Origin: Pseudomonas fluorescens
Lineage (GTDB): Bacteria > Pseudomonadota > Gammaproteobacteria > Pseudomonadales > Pseudomonadaceae
Reading direction: 5' to 3'
Assembly: GCF_902497775.2 (NCBI RefSeq)
Contig: NZ_OZ024668.1
Location: 457,826-521,825, forward strand
Length of the DNA: 64,000 nucleotides
Part shown: positions 14,362-25,117 of the stretch, piece by piece
How the letters are laid out: each line of letters begins with the position of its first letter
How positions within the stretch are numbered: the first letter of the stretch is position 1
Made by a program: the position numbers and the translations under genes
The notes under the pieces: generated by a model
What the model saw: only the letters and a program-made list of their open reading frames with translations
Database searches by the model: none
What the model was told of the DNA's origin: nothing

Positions 14362-15621
14362 ATGGCAAATGCGCATAGCGGCAAAATGATCGTCGGGCTG
14401 GATATCGGCACCTCCAAGGTCGTGGCACTGGTGGGTGAAGTCGCCGCCGACGGCACCCTGGAAATCGTCGGTATCGGCACTCACCCATCGCGCGGGCTGA
14501 AGAAGGGCGTGGTGGTCAATATCGAGTCCACCGTACAGTCGATCCAGCGTGCGGTCGAAGAGGCCCAACTGATGGCTGGCTGCCGGATTCACTCGGCATT
14601 CGTCGGTGTCGCCGGCAATCACATCCGCAGCCTGAACTCCCACGGCATCGTCGCCATCCGCGACCGTGAAGTCAGCGCGGCCGACCTTGAGCGCGTGCTC
14701 GACGCCGCCCAGGCCGTGGCCATTCCTGCCGACCAACGGGTCCTGCACACCCTGCCGCAGGACTACGTGATCGACAACCAGGAAGGTGTGCGCGAGCCGC
14801 TGGGCATGTCCGGCGTGCGTCTGGAAGCCAAGGTCCACGTGGTCACCTGCGCCGTCAATGCCGCGCAGAACATCGAGAAGTGCGTACGCCGCTGCGGTCT
14901 GGAAATCGACGACATCATTCTCGAGCAGCTGGCCTCGGCCTACTCGGTGCTGACCGATGACGAGAAAGAGCTGGGCGTGTGCCTGGTCGACATCGGCGGC
15001 GGCACCACCGACATCGCCATCTTCACCGAAGGCGCGATCCGCCACACCGCTGTGATCCCGATTGCCGGCGACCAGGTGACCAACGACATCGCCATGGCCC
15101 TGCGTACGCCAACCCAGTACGCCGAAGAGATCAAGATCCGTTACGCCTGCGCCCTGGCCAAACTGGCCGGTGCCGGTGAAACCATCAAGGTGCCGAGCGT
15201 CGGCGACCGTCCGCCGCGCGAACTGTCGCGCCAGGCCCTGGCCGAAGTGGTCGAGCCGCGTTACGACGAACTCTTCACCCTGATCCAGGCCGAACTGCGT
15301 CGCAGCGGCTACGAAGACCTGGTACCGGCGGGCATCGTCCTGACCGGCGGTACCTCGAAAATGGAAGGCGCGGTAGAACTTGCCGAGGAAATCTTCCACA
15401 TGCCGGTACGCCTGGGCGTGCCGCACAGTGTTCGCGGCCTTAGCGATGTGGTGCGCAACCCGATCTATTCCACCGGTGTGGGCCTTTTGACCTACGGCCT
15501 GCAGAAGCAGTCCGACGGTTTGACCCTGACCGGTATCAGCAGCAGCAACAACGGCTATGGCGATGAACCGAAGGCTCCAGCGTTTGAACGCTTCAAACGT
15601 TGGGTCCAGGGCAACTTTTAA
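14362..15621 (+). CDS. ftsA: Cell division protein FtsA
   Basis: FtsA is the actin-like ATPase that tethers FtsZ to the inner membrane. The 419-residue product shows the phosphate-1 loop VGLDIGTSKVVALVGEV at the N-terminus, the phosphate-2 loop VDIGGGTTDIAIF near residue 210 and the adenosine motif VLTGGTSKMEG near 330. A C-terminal amphipathic helix (FERFKRWVQGNF) serves as the membrane-targeting sequence. AGAGAGGCAGG lies just before the ATG. Confidence 0.97.
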   Translation: MANAHSGKMIVGLDIGTSKVVALVGEVAADGTLEIVGIGTHPSRGLKKGVVVNIESTVQSIQRAVEEAQLMAGCRIHSAFVGVAGNHIRSLNSHGIVAIRDREVSAADLERVLDAAQAVAIPADQRVLHTLPQDYVIDNQEGVREPLGMSGVRLEAKVHVVTCAVNAAQNIEKCVRRCGLEIDDIILEQLASAYSVLTDDEKELGVCLVDIGGGTTDIAIFTEGAIRHTAVIPIAGDQVTNDIAMALRTPTQYAEEIKIRYACALAKLAGAGETIKVPSVGDRPPRELSRQALAEVVEPRYDELFTLIQAELRRSGYEDLVPAGIVLTGGTSKMEGAVELAEEIFHMPVRLGVPHSVRGLSDVVRNPIYSTGVGLLTYGLQKQSDGLTLTGISSSNNGYGDEPKAPAFERFKRWVQGNF

Positions 15622-15678
15622 AGTTTCAAAGCAGTAGTAGTAGGCGCAAAAAACTAGAGAACTGTAAGGAGAGGGAAA

Positions 15679-16869
15679 ATGTTCGAGCTCGTAGACAACG
15701 TCCCGCAAAGTCCGGTCATCAAAGTGATCGGCGTCGGTGGCGGCGGTGGCAACGCCGTCAATCACATGGTCAAGAGCAACATCGAAGGCGTCGAATTCAT
15801 CTGCGCCAACACTGATGCTCAAGCGCTGAAAAACATCGGCGCGCGCACCATCCTGCAACTGGGGACCGGCGTGACCAAGGGCCTGGGTGCCGGTGCCAAT
15901 CCGGAAGTCGGCCGTCAGGCCGCGCTGGAAGACCGTGAGCGCATTGCCGAAGTGCTGCAAGGCACCAACATGGTGTTCATCACCACCGGCATGGGCGGCG
16001 GTACCGGTACCGGTGCGGCGCCAATCATCGCCGAAGTGGCCAAGGAGCTGGGCATCCTCACCGTTGCCGTGGTCACCCGGCCGTTCCCGTTCGAAGGCCG
16101 CAAGCGCATGCAGATTGCCGACGAGGGCATCCGTGCACTGGCTGACAGCGTCGATTCGCTGATCACCATCCCCAACGAGAAGCTGCTGACCATCCTCGGC
16201 AAGGACGCAAGCCTGCTGTCGGCTTTCGCCAAGGCTGACGACGTATTGGCCGGTGCCGTTCGCGGTATCTCCGACATCATCAAGCGTCCGGGCATGATCA
16301 ACGTCGACTTCGCCGACGTGCGTACCGTGATGAGCGAGATGGGCATGGCCATGATGGGGACCGGCTGCGCCAGCGGTCCTAACCGTGCACGTGAAGCGAC
16401 TGAGGCAGCGATCCGTAACCCGCTGCTCGAAGACGTCAACCTGCAGGGCGCTCGCGGCATCCTGGTCAACATCACCGCAGGTCCTGACCTGTCGCTGGGC
16501 GAATACTCGGACGTCGGCAGCATCATCGAAGCCTTCGCTTCCGATCACGCTATGGTCAAGGTCGGTACTGTTATCGATCCGGATATGCGCGATGAGCTGC
16601 ACGTTACCGTGGTTGCCACTGGCCTGGGTGCGAAAATCGAGAAGCCGGTCAAGGTTATCGACAACACCATGCAGACCGCTGCGGCGCAAACCCCGGCACC
16701 GGCCCCTGTACGCAACGAGCAGTCTTCGGTGAACTACCGTGACCTGGAGCGTCCGACCGTGATGCGCAACCAGGCTCACGCCGGTGCTGCCGCTGCTGCA
16801 AAACTTAATCCACAAGACGATCTGGACTACCTGGACATCCCGGCATTCCTGCGTCGTCAGGCCGATTAA
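15679..16869 (+). CDS. ftsZ: Cell division protein FtsZ
   Basis: FtsZ is the tubulin-like GTPase that forms the cytokinetic ring. The 396-residue protein has the tubulin signature GGGTGTGAAPI near residues 106-116 and the T7-loop region NVDFADVRTVM near 207. A variable linker precedes the conserved C-terminal peptide LDYLDIPAFLRRQAD, which binds FtsA and ZipA. The 57-bp gap after ftsA ends in AAGGAGAGGG, a strong ribosome site fitting high expression. Confidence 0.98.
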   Translation: MFELVDNVPQSPVIKVIGVGGGGGNAVNHMVKSNIEGVEFICANTDAQALKNIGARTILQLGTGVTKGLGAGANPEVGRQAALEDRERIAEVLQGTNMVFITTGMGGGTGTGAAPIIAEVAKELGILTVAVVTRPFPFEGRKRMQIADEGIRALADSVDSLITIPNEKLLTILGKDASLLSAFAKADDVLAGAVRGISDIIKRPGMINVDFADVRTVMSEMGMAMMGTGCASGPNRAREATEAAIRNPLLEDVNLQGARGILVNITAGPDLSLGEYSDVGSIIEAFASDHAMVKVGTVIDPDMRDELHVTVVATGLGAKIEKPVKVIDNTMQTAAAQTPAPAPVRNEQSSVNYRDLERPTVMRNQAHAGAAAAAKLNPQDDLDYLDIPAFLRRQAD

Positions 16870-16900
16870 TGAAATTTATCAGGGGTATAAGGGTGATTGG

Positions 16901-16930
16901 TGTTCAGCAAAGGCCGGGTCTGGTATTATC
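16901..16930 (+). promoter_or_regulatory. Candidate lpxC promoter (extended -10)
   Basis: TGGTATTAT at 16921-16929 is an extended -10 box, with the weak -35 TGTTCA at 16901-16906 (17-bp spacer). A start near 16936 would leave a leader of about 45 bases before lpxC. A separate promoter would let LPS synthesis be set independently of ftsZ. This is inference only. Confidence 0.4.
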
Positions 16931-16945
16931 CTCAGCCTTTGTTGA

Positions 16946-17893
<948 letters not shown>

Positions 17894-17923
17894 GTACGAA
17901 CACTCTCTTCTTTAGTTTTTTTG

Positions 17924-17947
17924 GGCCACCTTCGGGTGGCCTTTTTT
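17924..17947 (+). terminator. Rho-independent terminator of the dcw/lpxC cluster
   Basis: GGCCACC at 17924-17930 pairs with GGTGGCC at 17935-17941 around a TTCG loop, followed by six T. It lies 31 bp after the lpxC stop. Confidence 0.9.
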
Positions 17948-17969
17948 ATTGGGCGGCTGCGGGGTTCTC

Positions 17970-17993
17970 TGTAGGAGCGGGCTTGCCCCGCGA
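17970..17993 (+). repeat. Single REP element
   Basis: One copy of the Pseudomonas REP (core GGAGCGGGCTTGCCCCGC) lies in the lpxC/dciA convergent gap. The same sequence recurs at 22857-22909, 29663-29711, 38144-38166 and 38211-38234. Here it stands alone rather than as an inverted pair. Confidence 0.9.
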
Positions 17994-18029
17994 TAGCGGT
18001 TTTGTTTCAGACGCATCGCACCGCTGCTC

Positions 18030-18491
18030 CTACTCGGGATCCTTGTCCCGCGCATGGCTGGCCAGCCGCTCCAGCGCTGCGCGCAACTTCGGATCGCTGA
18101 TTCCTTCAGCCGTTGCCTGGATGCTCTCGGCCGCCCGGGTCGACAGATCGGCGGTATGGCCTGCGGCGCGGCTCTGGGTGGTTGGCGGTTGCACCTTGAA
18201 CTGGATCCGGGTCAGGCTGGCAAAGGCCTCGAGGGTCTGTAGCTGGCGTTGCAGGCGTTTTTGCTGGTAACGCAGGCGGGTGGCCCAGTGGCCATCGGTG
18301 ACGATCAGCAGCAGCGTGCCTTCGCGCCAGGAGGCGAGATGACAATGCTCGCGAGCCGCTGGCTGCAATTGGCTATCCAGCAGCTTCTGCAGATGCGCCA
18401 GGCGCTGGGCATGGTTGAACAGGGCTTTGAGCGGCCGGGCTTCGCGCAGAAGAACAGCGGGGGCGCGAGCGGGCGAAGGTCGAAAAGCCAT
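18030..18491 (-). CDS. dciA: DciA-like helicase loader (DUF721)
   Basis: DciA (DUF721) is the ancestral loader that interacts with the replicative helicase DnaB in bacteria lacking DnaC. The 153-residue product has the DUF721 core over roughly residues 15-105 (LKALFNHAQRLAHLQKLL through GTLLLIVTDGHWATRLRYQQKRLQRQLQ). A polar, probably disordered C-terminal tail follows. Position between lpxC and secA on the opposite strand matches the dciA locus of other pseudomonads. The Shine-Dalgarno sequence is weak. Confidence 0.85.
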   Translation of the reverse strand: MAFRPSPARAPAVLLREARPLKALFNHAQRLAHLQKLLDSQLQPAAREHCHLASWREGTLLLIVTDGHWATRLRYQQKRLQRQLQTLEAFASLTRIQFKVQPPTTQSRAAGHTADLSTRAAESIQATAEGISDPKLRAALERLASHARDKDPE

Positions 18492-18774
18492 GAAGGGACA
18501 CCTGAAGTTACAGAGCTGCCATCTTAGCAGATCGCCCGGGACAGGCCTTGTTTGGGCTGCAAGGGCAAAACTTCATGTTGCAATGGGTTGAAGTTGGCGA
18601 AAAAGGCCTTATTTTAACCAAGCCCCGTCAAAGCGCTGTGCCAGCATCGTGGAAATCCGCCACTTTCCTCACCATCGTTTCCGGGTAGAATGCTCGTTCG
18701 CATGCGGCCATTAGGGCTGCACGGGCGACTTACGGGGCCGCCCTCCATCCCCACGTGTGGAAGATCCTGCCGAT
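18492..18774. other. dciA/secA divergent intergenic region
   Basis: This 283-bp stretch contains no coding sequence I can support. Weak promoter-like boxes for secA are present: TTGAAG about 16 bp before TATTTT near 18590-18618, and TAGAAT near 18685. No SecM-like arrest-peptide reading frame is evident immediately before secA. As I recall, other pseudomonads have an M23 peptidase gene here; it is absent. Confidence 0.5.
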
Positions 18775-21507
18775 ATGTTTGCGCCTTTGTTAAAAAAACT
18801 TTTTGGAAGCAAGAACGAGCGTGAAGTCAAACGCATGCTCAAGACGGTACAGATCGTCAATGCCTTCGAAGAGCAGATGGTGGCCCTCTCGGATGAGCAG
18901 CTGCGCGCCAAGACCGCAGAGTTCAAAGAGCGCCTGGCCAAAGGCGAGACCCTCGACCAACTGTTGCCTGAAGCCTTCGCGGTTGCCCGTGAAGCGGGCA
19001 AGCGGGTCATGGGCATGCGTCACTTCGATGTGCAGCTGATCGGCGGCATGACCTTGCACGAAGGCATGATCGCAGAAATGCGTACCGGTGAAGGCAAGAC
19101 CTTGGTCGCAACCCTGGGCGTGTACCTCAATGCCTTGTCGGGCAAAGGCGTGCACGTGGTCACGGTGAACGACTACCTGGCCCGCCGCGACGCCAACTGG
19201 ATGCGTCCGCTGTACGAATTCCTCGGCCTGACCGTCGGTGTCGTCACACCGTTCCAGCCGCCGGAAGAGAAGCGCATCGCCTATGCTGCCGACATCACCT
19301 ACGGCACCAACAACGAATTCGGATTCGACTACCTGCGCGACAACATGGCCTTCAGCATGGAAGAGAAATTCCAGCGCGAGCTGAATTTCGCCGTGATCGA
19401 CGAAGTCGACTCCATCCTGATCGACGAAGCCCGTACACCGCTGATCATCTCCGGCCAGGCCGAAGACAGCTCCAAGCTGTACATCGAGATCAACAAGCTG
19501 ATCCCGCGCCTCAAGCAGCACATCGAGGAAGTCGAGGGCCAGGTTACCCAGGAAGGCCATTACAGCATCGACGAGAAGAGCCGTCAGGTTGAACTCAACG
19601 AAGCCGGTCACCAGTTCATCGAAGAGATGCTCACCCAGGTCGGCCTGCTGGCCGAGGGCGAGAGCCTCTACTCGGCGCACAACCTGGGCCTGCTGACCCA
19701 CGTCTACGCCGGCCTGCGCGCGCACAAGCTGTTCCATCGCAACATCGAGTACATCGTCCAGGACGGCCAGATCCTGCTGATCGACGAACACACCGGCCGT
19801 ACCATGCCGGGCCGTCGTCTGTCCGAAGGCCTGCACCAGGCGATCGAAGCGAAAGAGAACCTGAACATCCAGGCCGAGAGCCAGACCCTGGCGTCGACCA
19901 CCTTCCAGAACTACTTCCGCCTGTACAACAAGCTGTCCGGCATGACCGGTACCGCCGACACCGAAGCGTTCGAGTTCCAGTCGATCTACGGCCTCAACGT
20001 GATGGTGATCCCGCCGAACAAGCCGTTGGCCCGCAAGGACTTCAACGACCTGGTGTACCTGACCGCCGACGAGAAGTACCAGGCGATCATTGCCGACATC
20101 AAGGAAAGCATGACCCAGGGTCGTCCGGTCCTGGTGGGTACTGCGACCATCGAAACCTCCGAGCACATGTCCAATCTGCTGCAGAAGGAAGGTATCGATC
20201 ACAAGGTCCTCAACGCCAAGTACCACGAAAAAGAAGCCGAGATCATTGCCCAGGCCGGTCGCCCGGGTGCGCTGACCATCGCCACCAACATGGCCGGTCG
20301 CGGTACCGACATCCTCCTGGGCGGTAACTGGGAAGTCGAAGTCGCCGCCATGGAGAGCCCGACCCCTGAGCAGATCGCGCAGATCAAGGCCGACTGGCAG
20401 AAGCGTCACCAGCAGGTGATCGAGTCCGGTGGCCTGCACGTGATCGCTTCCGAGCGTCACGAATCGCGCCGTATCGACAACCAGCTGCGTGGCCGTTCCG
20501 GCCGTCAGGGCGACCCGGGTTCGAGCCGCTTCTACCTGTCGCTGGAAGACAGCCTGATGCGTATCTTCGCCTCTGACCGGGTGAAGAACTTCATGAAGGC
20601 GCTGGGCATGCAGTCCGGTGAGGCCATCGAGCACCGCATGGTCACCAACGCCATCGAAAAAGCCCAGCGCAAGGTCGAAGGTCGCAACTTCGACATTCGC
20701 AAACAGCTGCTGGAATTCGACGACGTCGCCAACGAACAACGTAAAGTCATCTACCACATGCGTAACAGCCTGCTGGCAGCCGACAACATTGGCGACACCA
20801 TCGCCGACTTCCGCCAGGAAGTGCTCGACGCCACCGTCGCCCAGCACATTCCGCCACAGTCGCTGCCCGAGCAGTGGGACGTAGCCGGCCTGGAAGGGGC
20901 CCTGGCCAGCGATTTCGGGGTCAAGCTGCCGATCCAGCAATGGCTCGACGAAGACGACCACCTGTACGAAGAAACCCTGCGCGCCAAGCTCATGACCGAG
21001 TTGCTGGCGGCCTACAACGAGAAGGAAGAGCAGGCCAGCGCCGAAGCCCTGCGCACCTTCGAGAAGCAGATCCTGCTGCGTGTACTGGACGACCTGTGGA
21101 AAGACCACCTGTCGACCATGGACCACCTGCGTCACGGTATCCACCTGCGCGGCTATGCGCAGAAGAACCCGAAGCAGGAGTACAAGCGCGAGTCGTTCAA
21201 CCTGTTCCAGGAACTGCTCGATTCGATCAAGCGCGACACCATCCGCGTGCTCTCGCACGTTCAGGTGCGCCGCGAAGATCCGGTCGAGGAAGAAGCCCGT
21301 CTGCGCCGCGAAGCCGAAGAACTGGCCGCACGCATGCAGTTCCAGCACGCCGAGGCCCCTGGCCTGGAAGCGCAGCCGCAGGAAGAGGGCGCTGACGTTG
21401 CCGTGGCCACCGCGCCTGTACGCAACGAGCAGAAGCTGGGCCGCAACGAGCCATGCTGGTGCGGTTCGGGCAAGAAGTTCAAGCAGTGCCACGGCAAGAT
21501 CGACTGA
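18775..21507 (+). CDS. secA: Preprotein translocase ATPase SecA
   Basis: SecA is the motor that drives unfolded preproteins through SecYEG. The 910-residue protein has the N-terminal [20 protein letters not shown] segment and Walker [12 protein letters not shown] near residue 102. It carries the DEAD-like [17 protein letters not shown], the second nucleotide-binding fold with [16 protein letters not shown], and a C-terminal SecB-binding zinc motif [14 protein letters not shown]. The ATG at 18775 gives the family N-terminus; an upstream GTG at 18757 would add six atypical residues. Confidence 0.97.
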   Translation: MFAPLLKKLFGSKNEREVKRMLKTVQIVNAFEEQMVALSDEQLRAKTAEFKERLAKGETLDQLLPEAFAVAREAGKRVMGMRHFDVQLIGGMTLHEGMIAEMRTGEGKTLVATLGVYLNALSGKGVHVVTVNDYLARRDANWMRPLYEFLGLTVGVVTPFQPPEEKRIAYAADITYGTNNEFGFDYLRDNMAFSMEEKFQRELNFAVIDEVDSILIDEARTPLIISGQAEDSSKLYIEINKLIPRLKQHIEEVEGQVTQEGHYSIDEKSRQVELNEAGHQFIEEMLTQVGLLAEGESLYSAHNLGLLTHVYAGLRAHKLFHRNIEYIVQDGQILLIDEHTGRTMPGRRLSEGLHQAIEAKENLNIQAESQTLASTTFQNYFRLYNKLSGMTGTADTEAFEFQSIYGLNVMVIPPNKPLARKDFNDLVYLTADEKYQAIIADIKESMTQGRPVLVGTATIETSEHMSNLLQKEGIDHKVLNAKYHEKEAEIIAQAGRPGALTIATNMAGRGTDILLGGNWEVEVAAMESPTPEQIAQIKADWQKRHQQVIESGGLHVIASERHESRRIDNQLRGRSGRQGDPGSSRFYLSLEDSLMRIFASDRVKNFMKALGMQSGEAIEHRMVTNAIEKAQRKVEGRNFDIRKQLLEFDDVANEQRKVIYHMRNSLLAADNIGDTIADFRQEVLDATVAQHIPPQSLPEQWDVAGLEGALASDFGVKLPIQQWLDEDDHLYEETLRAKLMTELLAAYNEKEEQASAEALRTFEKQILLRVLDDLWKDHLSTMDHLRHGIHLRGYAQKNPKQEYKRESFNLFQELLDSIKRDTIRVLSHVQVRREDPVEEEARLRREAEELAARMQFQHAEAPGLEAQPQEEGADVAVATAPVRNEQKLGRNEPCWCGSGKKFKQCHGKID

Positions 21508-21545
21508 TCACACCGTCGTTGCACCTCGCTGACATCTGAACACCG

Positions 21546-21580
21546 CGCCGCGACTGGTCCTCACCGTCGCGGCGTTGTTC
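21546..21580 (+). terminator. Possible terminator after secA
   Basis: CGCCGCGAC at 21546-21554 pairs perfectly with GTCGCGGCG at 21566-21574. The loop can add a GGT/ACC extension. The following tract (TTGTTCC) is poor in T, so termination may be inefficient. Confidence 0.45.
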
Positions 21581-21633
21581 CATCTCAAGCGCCGGTAATC
21601 TCGACCCGGTGCATTTTTTCTAGGAGCGCTTTC

Positions 21634-22851
21634 ATGGCTGTTGGTCTTGGTCCTTTGCCAACGTTGCACCCGGTTCCAGGTTTTGAACTCGGCATCGCCT
21701 CTGCGGGCATCAAGCGCCCTGGGCGCAAGGACGTGGTGGTGATGCGCTGCGCCGAAGGCTCCAGCGTCGCCGGCGTGTTCACCCTGAACGCCTTCTGCGC
21801 CGCCCCGGTGATCCTCGCCAAGCAGCGCGTACAGGGCACCGTGCGCTACCTGCTGACCAACACCGGCAACGCCAACGCCGGCACCGGCGCGCCGGGCTTG
21901 GCTGCGGCCGAGCGCACCTGCGCCAAGCTGGCCGAGCTGACTGGCGTCGATGCCAGCGCCGTGCTGCCATTCTCCACCGGCGTGATCGGTGAGCCGCTGC
22001 CGGTCGAGAAGATCGAAGGCGCCCTGCAGGCTGCCCTGGATGACCTGTCGGAAAACAACTGGGCCGCTGCCGCTACCGGCATCATGACCACCGACACCCT
22101 GCCAAAAGGCGCCAGCCGCCAGTTCCAGCACGACGGCGTGACCATTACCGTCACCGGCATCAGCAAGGGTGCAGGCATGATTCGCCCGAACATGGCGACC
22201 ATGCTCGGTTACATCGCCACCGACGCCAAGGTGGCCCCGGCGGTGCTCAAGGACCTGATCCTCGACGGCGCCAACAAGTCGTTCAACCGCATCACCATCG
22301 ACGGCGACACCTCGACCAACGACTGCTGCATGTTGATTGCCACCGGCAAGGCCGACGTCGCCGAAGTCACCGAAGCCAGCGGCCCGCTGTTTGAAGCGCT
22401 GAAAAAAGCCGTGTTCGACGTGTGTATGGAAGTGGCCCAGGCCATCGTCCGTGACGGCGAAGGCGCGACCAAGTTCGTCACCGTTGAAGTCAACGGCGGC
22501 GGCAATCATCAAGAGTGCCTGGATGTCGGCTACGCCGTGGCCCACTCGCCGCTGATCAAGACCGCGCTGTTCGCCTCCGACCCGAACTGGGGCCGGATCC
22601 TTGCTGCCGTTGGCCGTGCCGGTGTGCCGGACCTGGACGTCAGCCTGATCGACGTGTACCTGGGTGATGTGTGTATCGCCAGCAAGGGCGGGCGCAGCGC
22701 CAGCTACACCGAAGCCCAGGGCTCGGCGGTCATGGCCCGGGAAGAGATCACCATCCGTATCGAGCTGGGCCGTGGCCAGTGCAGCGAAACCATCTGGACC
22801 ACTGACCTGTCCCACGAGTACGTGAAAATCAACGCCGAATACCGTACCTAA
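21634..22851 (+). CDS. argJ: Bifunctional glutamate N-acetyltransferase/ornithine acetyltransferase ArgJ
   Basis: ArgJ recycles acetyl groups in arginine synthesis by moving acetyl from N-acetylornithine to glutamate; bifunctional forms can also use acetyl-CoA. The 405-residue precursor self-cleaves between Ala188 and Thr189 in the conserved PNMATMLGY motif to give alpha and beta chains, the new Thr being the nucleophile. The oxyanion-hole TG pair and DPNWGR near the C-terminal third are also visible. The ATG has TAGGAG upstream. Confidence 0.96.
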   Translation: MAVGLGPLPTLHPVPGFELGIASAGIKRPGRKDVVVMRCAEGSSVAGVFTLNAFCAAPVILAKQRVQGTVRYLLTNTGNANAGTGAPGLAAAERTCAKLAELTGVDASAVLPFSTGVIGEPLPVEKIEGALQAALDDLSENNWAAAATGIMTTDTLPKGASRQFQHDGVTITVTGISKGAGMIRPNMATMLGYIATDAKVAPAVLKDLILDGANKSFNRITIDGDTSTNDCCMLIATGKADVAEVTEASGPLFEALKKAVFDVCMEVAQAIVRDGEGATKFVTVEVNGGGNHQECLDVGYAVAHSPLIKTALFASDPNWGRILAAVGRAGVPDLDVSLIDVYLGDVCIASKGGRSASYTEAQGSAVMAREEITIRIELGRGQCSETIWTTDLSHEYVKINAEYRT

Positions 22852-22856
22852 CCTCA

Positions 22857-22909
22857 TCGCGGGGCAAGCCCGCTCCTACAAAACCTGTAGGAGCGGGCTT
22901 GCCCCGCGA
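22857..22909. repeat. REP pair, perfect 24-bp inverted repeat
   Basis: Two REP elements in opposite orientation form a perfect 24-bp stem (22857-22880 with 22886-22909) around a 5-base loop. The pair fills the argJ/GST gap. Such tail-to-tail REP pairs can stabilise upstream mRNA or act as gyrase or terminator sites. Confidence 0.93.
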
Positions 22910-22932
22910 AAAGTCCCTGACGGAGCTGAACC

Positions 22933-23565
22933 ATGAGCTACCACCTGATCATCGGCGACAAGCTGTATTCCTCCTGGTCGCTGCGCGCCGCCCTGGCCCT
23001 GGAGCTGGCCGGTGCTTCCTATGATGAAACCCTGATCAAACTCAACCAGGCCGATACCCGTCAGCGCCTGCTCGAGCATTCGCCCACCGGCAAAGTGCCG
23101 CTGCTCAAAAGCGAACACGGCGTAATTGCCGACTCCCTGGCGATCGCCGAGTACCTGGCCGAGCGTCATCCTCAAGCCAACCTCTGGCCCACCGACATCG
23201 CTGCCCGTGCCCAGGCCCGTTCAGCCTGCGCGCAGATGCACAGCGGCTTCTTCGCCCTGCGCGGCAACATGCCGTTCGACCTGTCCCGGGATCAAGCGCT
23301 GGAAACCATGCCGCTGGACGTGCAAGTCGACATCGACCGCATTGTCGCGCTCTGGTCCGAATGCCGCCTGGCAGCCAAAGAGGCCGGCCCGTACCTGTTC
23401 GGCAGCCTGAGCCTGGCCGACGCCTTCTTTGCCCCGATCGCCGTGCGCCTGCGCACCTACCGGGTTGAAGTACCGGCAGACGCGGCGGCTTATATCGAAA
23501 CCATCTACCAGTGGCCAGCCTTCCAGGCCTGGCAAAAAGCTGGCCTGGCGGAGCGTGAAGGGTGA
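22933..23565 (+). CDS. Glutathione S-transferase family protein
   Basis: A 210-residue cytosolic GST-like protein. The N-terminal thioredoxin-fold domain (about 1-80) has IGDKLYSSWSLRAALALE, with a serine-rich YSSWS at the usual catalytic region, and the glutathione-binding GKVPLL and ADSLAIAEYL. The all-helical C-terminal domain has SLADAFFAPI. The substrate cannot be inferred. Its stop overlaps the start of the Nudix fusion gene, so the two are probably translated together. Confidence 0.88.
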   Translation: MSYHLIIGDKLYSSWSLRAALALELAGASYDETLIKLNQADTRQRLLEHSPTGKVPLLKSEHGVIADSLAIAEYLAERHPQANLWPTDIAARAQARSACAQMHSGFFALRGNMPFDLSRDQALETMPLDVQVDIDRIVALWSECRLAAKEAGPYLFGSLSLADAFFAPIAVRLRTYRVEVPADAAAYIETIYQWPAFQAWQKAGLAEREG

Positions 23566-24506
23566 AACGTGTACATGTAGCCGCCGCGGTCATCCGTAGC
23601 AGCGACGGGCGCATCCTGATTGCCCGCCGAGCTGACAGCCAGCATCAGGGCGGCCTGTGGGAATTCCCCGGCGGCAAGGTCGAAGAGGGCGAAGCAGTCG
23701 AGTTGGCCCTGGCCCGTGAGCTGCAGGAAGAGCTGGGCATCGTCGTCACGGCAGCCCGGCCGCTGATCAAGGTCAAACACGATTACCCGGACAAGCAGGT
23801 GCTGCTGGATGTCTGGGAGGTCAACGGCTTTACTGGCGAGCCCCATGGCGCCGAAGGCCAGCCCCTGGCCTGGGTGAGCGCGCGGGAACTGGCGGATTAC
23901 GACTTCCCCGAAGCCAACCAGCCGATCGTCGCCGCCGCGCGTTTGCCGGCTGAATACCTGATCACCCCCGAAGGCCTGGAAGTCCCGCAGATGCTGCGTG
24001 GCATCCAGAAGGCCATTGCCGGCGGGATCAAGCTGGTGCAACTGCGGGCGCCGAACATGTACGACCCCAAGTACCGCGATGTCGCGGTGGATGCGGTCGG
24101 GCTGTGCGCCGGCAAGGCGCAACTGATGCTCAAGGGGCCGCTGGAGTGGCTGGGGGATTTCCCCGCGGCCGGTTGGCACCTGACCTCCGAGCAACTGCGC
24201 AAGTACGCCAGCAAAGGCCGGCCGTTCCCCAAGGAACGCTGGCTGGCGGCGTCTTGCCACAACGCTGAAGAACTGGCGTTGGCCGAGCAGATGGGCGTGG
24301 ATTTCGTCACCCTGTCGCCGGTGCAGGCGACCCAGACCCACCCGGATGCCGTGCCATTGGGCTGGGAGCAGGCGCAGCAACTGATCGACGGCTTCAACAA
24401 GCCGGTGTATCTGCTCGGTGGTGTGGGTGTTGCTGAGCGGGACAAGGCTTGGTTGAACGGGGCTCAAGGGGTAGCGGGGATCCGCGCGTTCTGGCCTGAG
24501 GTCTGA
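23562..24506 (+). CDS. Nudix hydrolase (MutT-like) fused to a ThiE/TenI-like domain
   Basis: A 314-residue two-domain protein. Residues 1-130 hold a MutT-like Nudix domain with a complete Nudix box (GGKVEEGEAVELALARELQEELGI), so removal of 8-oxo-dGTP or another nucleoside diphosphate derivative is plausible. Residues of about 145-310 resemble thiamine-phosphate synthase/TenI barrels (IKLVQLRAPNMYD, GWHLTSEQL, GVDFVTLSPVQATQTHP, VYLLGGVG), but catalytic Asp-bearing motifs of true ThiE are not apparent. The fusion is conserved in pseudomonads and E. coli-like MutT lacks it. The start is GTG. Confidence 0.88.
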   Translation: MKRVHVAAAVIRSSDGRILIARRADSQHQGGLWEFPGGKVEEGEAVELALARELQEELGIVVTAARPLIKVKHDYPDKQVLLDVWEVNGFTGEPHGAEGQPLAWVSARELADYDFPEANQPIVAAARLPAEYLITPEGLEVPQMLRGIQKAIAGGIKLVQLRAPNMYDPKYRDVAVDAVGLCAGKAQLMLKGPLEWLGDFPAAGWHLTSEQLRKYASKGRPFPKERWLAASCHNAEELALAEQMGVDFVTLSPVQATQTHPDAVPLGWEQAQQLIDGFNKPVYLLGGVGVAERDKAWLNGAQGVAGIRAFWPEV

Positions 24507-24510
24507 ACAA

Positions 24511-24547
24511 GGGCTGCGTTGCAGCCCATCGCTGGCAAGCCAGCGAT
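24511..24547. terminator. Two adjacent hairpins in a convergent gap
   Basis: GGGCTGC/GCAGCCC (24511-24517/24521-24527) is followed directly by ATCGCTGGC/GCCAGCGAT (24528-24536/24539-24547). There is no T tract, so intrinsic termination is doubtful. The second hairpin resembles another Pseudomonas REP-type palindrome. Confidence 0.45.
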
Positions 24548-24554
24548 GAGGCCC

Positions 24555-25115
24555 TTAGGGTTTGGCTGCAGCCTGCCACAACACCTCGGCCACCCCCTGG
24601 CGCCGCGCTATCAACCGCGCCGCGACAAACAGCAAATCCGACAACCGGTTGATATACGCCAGCCCCACCCCGGCCAAGGGCTCGACACTGTTCAACTGCT
24701 GGCAACGCCGCTCGGTACTGCGGGCCAGGCTGCGGCACACGTGGGCCTGGGCAATCAGCGCCGAGCCACTGGGCAGGATGAAGTTCTCCAGCGGCCCCAG
24801 CTCTTCGTTCCAGCGGTCGATAGCCGCTTCCAGGCGCTCCACTTCAGCATTGTTCAACGCCTGATAGGCTGGCATCGCCAATTCCCCACCCAGATCGAAC
24901 AGCCGGTGCTGACAAGGGGCCAACACCTCACTGAGCTCATCCAGCCCCTGTTCGGCCAACCCGGCCAGCAGCAATCCCAACTGGCTGTTGAGGCTGTCCA
25001 CCTCGCCAATGGCTTCGATCCGCGGGTGGTCCTTGGGCACACGGCGGCCATCGCCCAGGCCGGTTTCACCTTTGTCGCCGGTGCGGGTGTAGATCTTCGA
25101 CAAACGAAAACCCAT
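24555..25115 (-). CDS. PduO-type ATP:cob(I)alamin adenosyltransferase
   Basis: This enzyme transfers the 5'-deoxyadenosyl group of ATP to cob(I)alamin, making or salvaging adenosylcobalamin. The 186-residue product has the PduO-family ATP loop YTRTGDKGETGLGDGRRVPKD at the N-terminus, GEVDSLNSQLG, and CRSLARSTERR in the C-terminal helix bundle. The start at 25115 gives the family N-terminus. The gene begins 2 bp after the upstream sensor kinase stops, so they are probably cotranscribed, although no functional link is obvious. Confidence 0.92.
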   Translation of the reverse strand: MGFRLSKIYTRTGDKGETGLGDGRRVPKDHPRIEAIGEVDSLNSQLGLLLAGLAEQGLDELSEVLAPCQHRLFDLGGELAMPAYQALNNAEVERLEAAIDRWNEELGPLENFILPSGSALIAQAHVCRSLARSTERRCQQLNSVEPLAGVGLAYINRLSDLLFVAARLIARRQGVAEVLWQAAAKP

Positions 25116-25117
25116 GC

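Noticed and set aside
13492..16815. A - strand open frame of about 1100 codons across ftsQ-ftsA-ftsZ
   Set aside because: It is exactly antisense to conserved division genes and arises from their GC-rich third positions; the translation has no recognisable domain or ribosome site.
18790..21492. A - strand open frame of 900 codons opposite secA
   Set aside because: The sense SecA protein is full length with all motifs; the antisense frame has no family resemblance.
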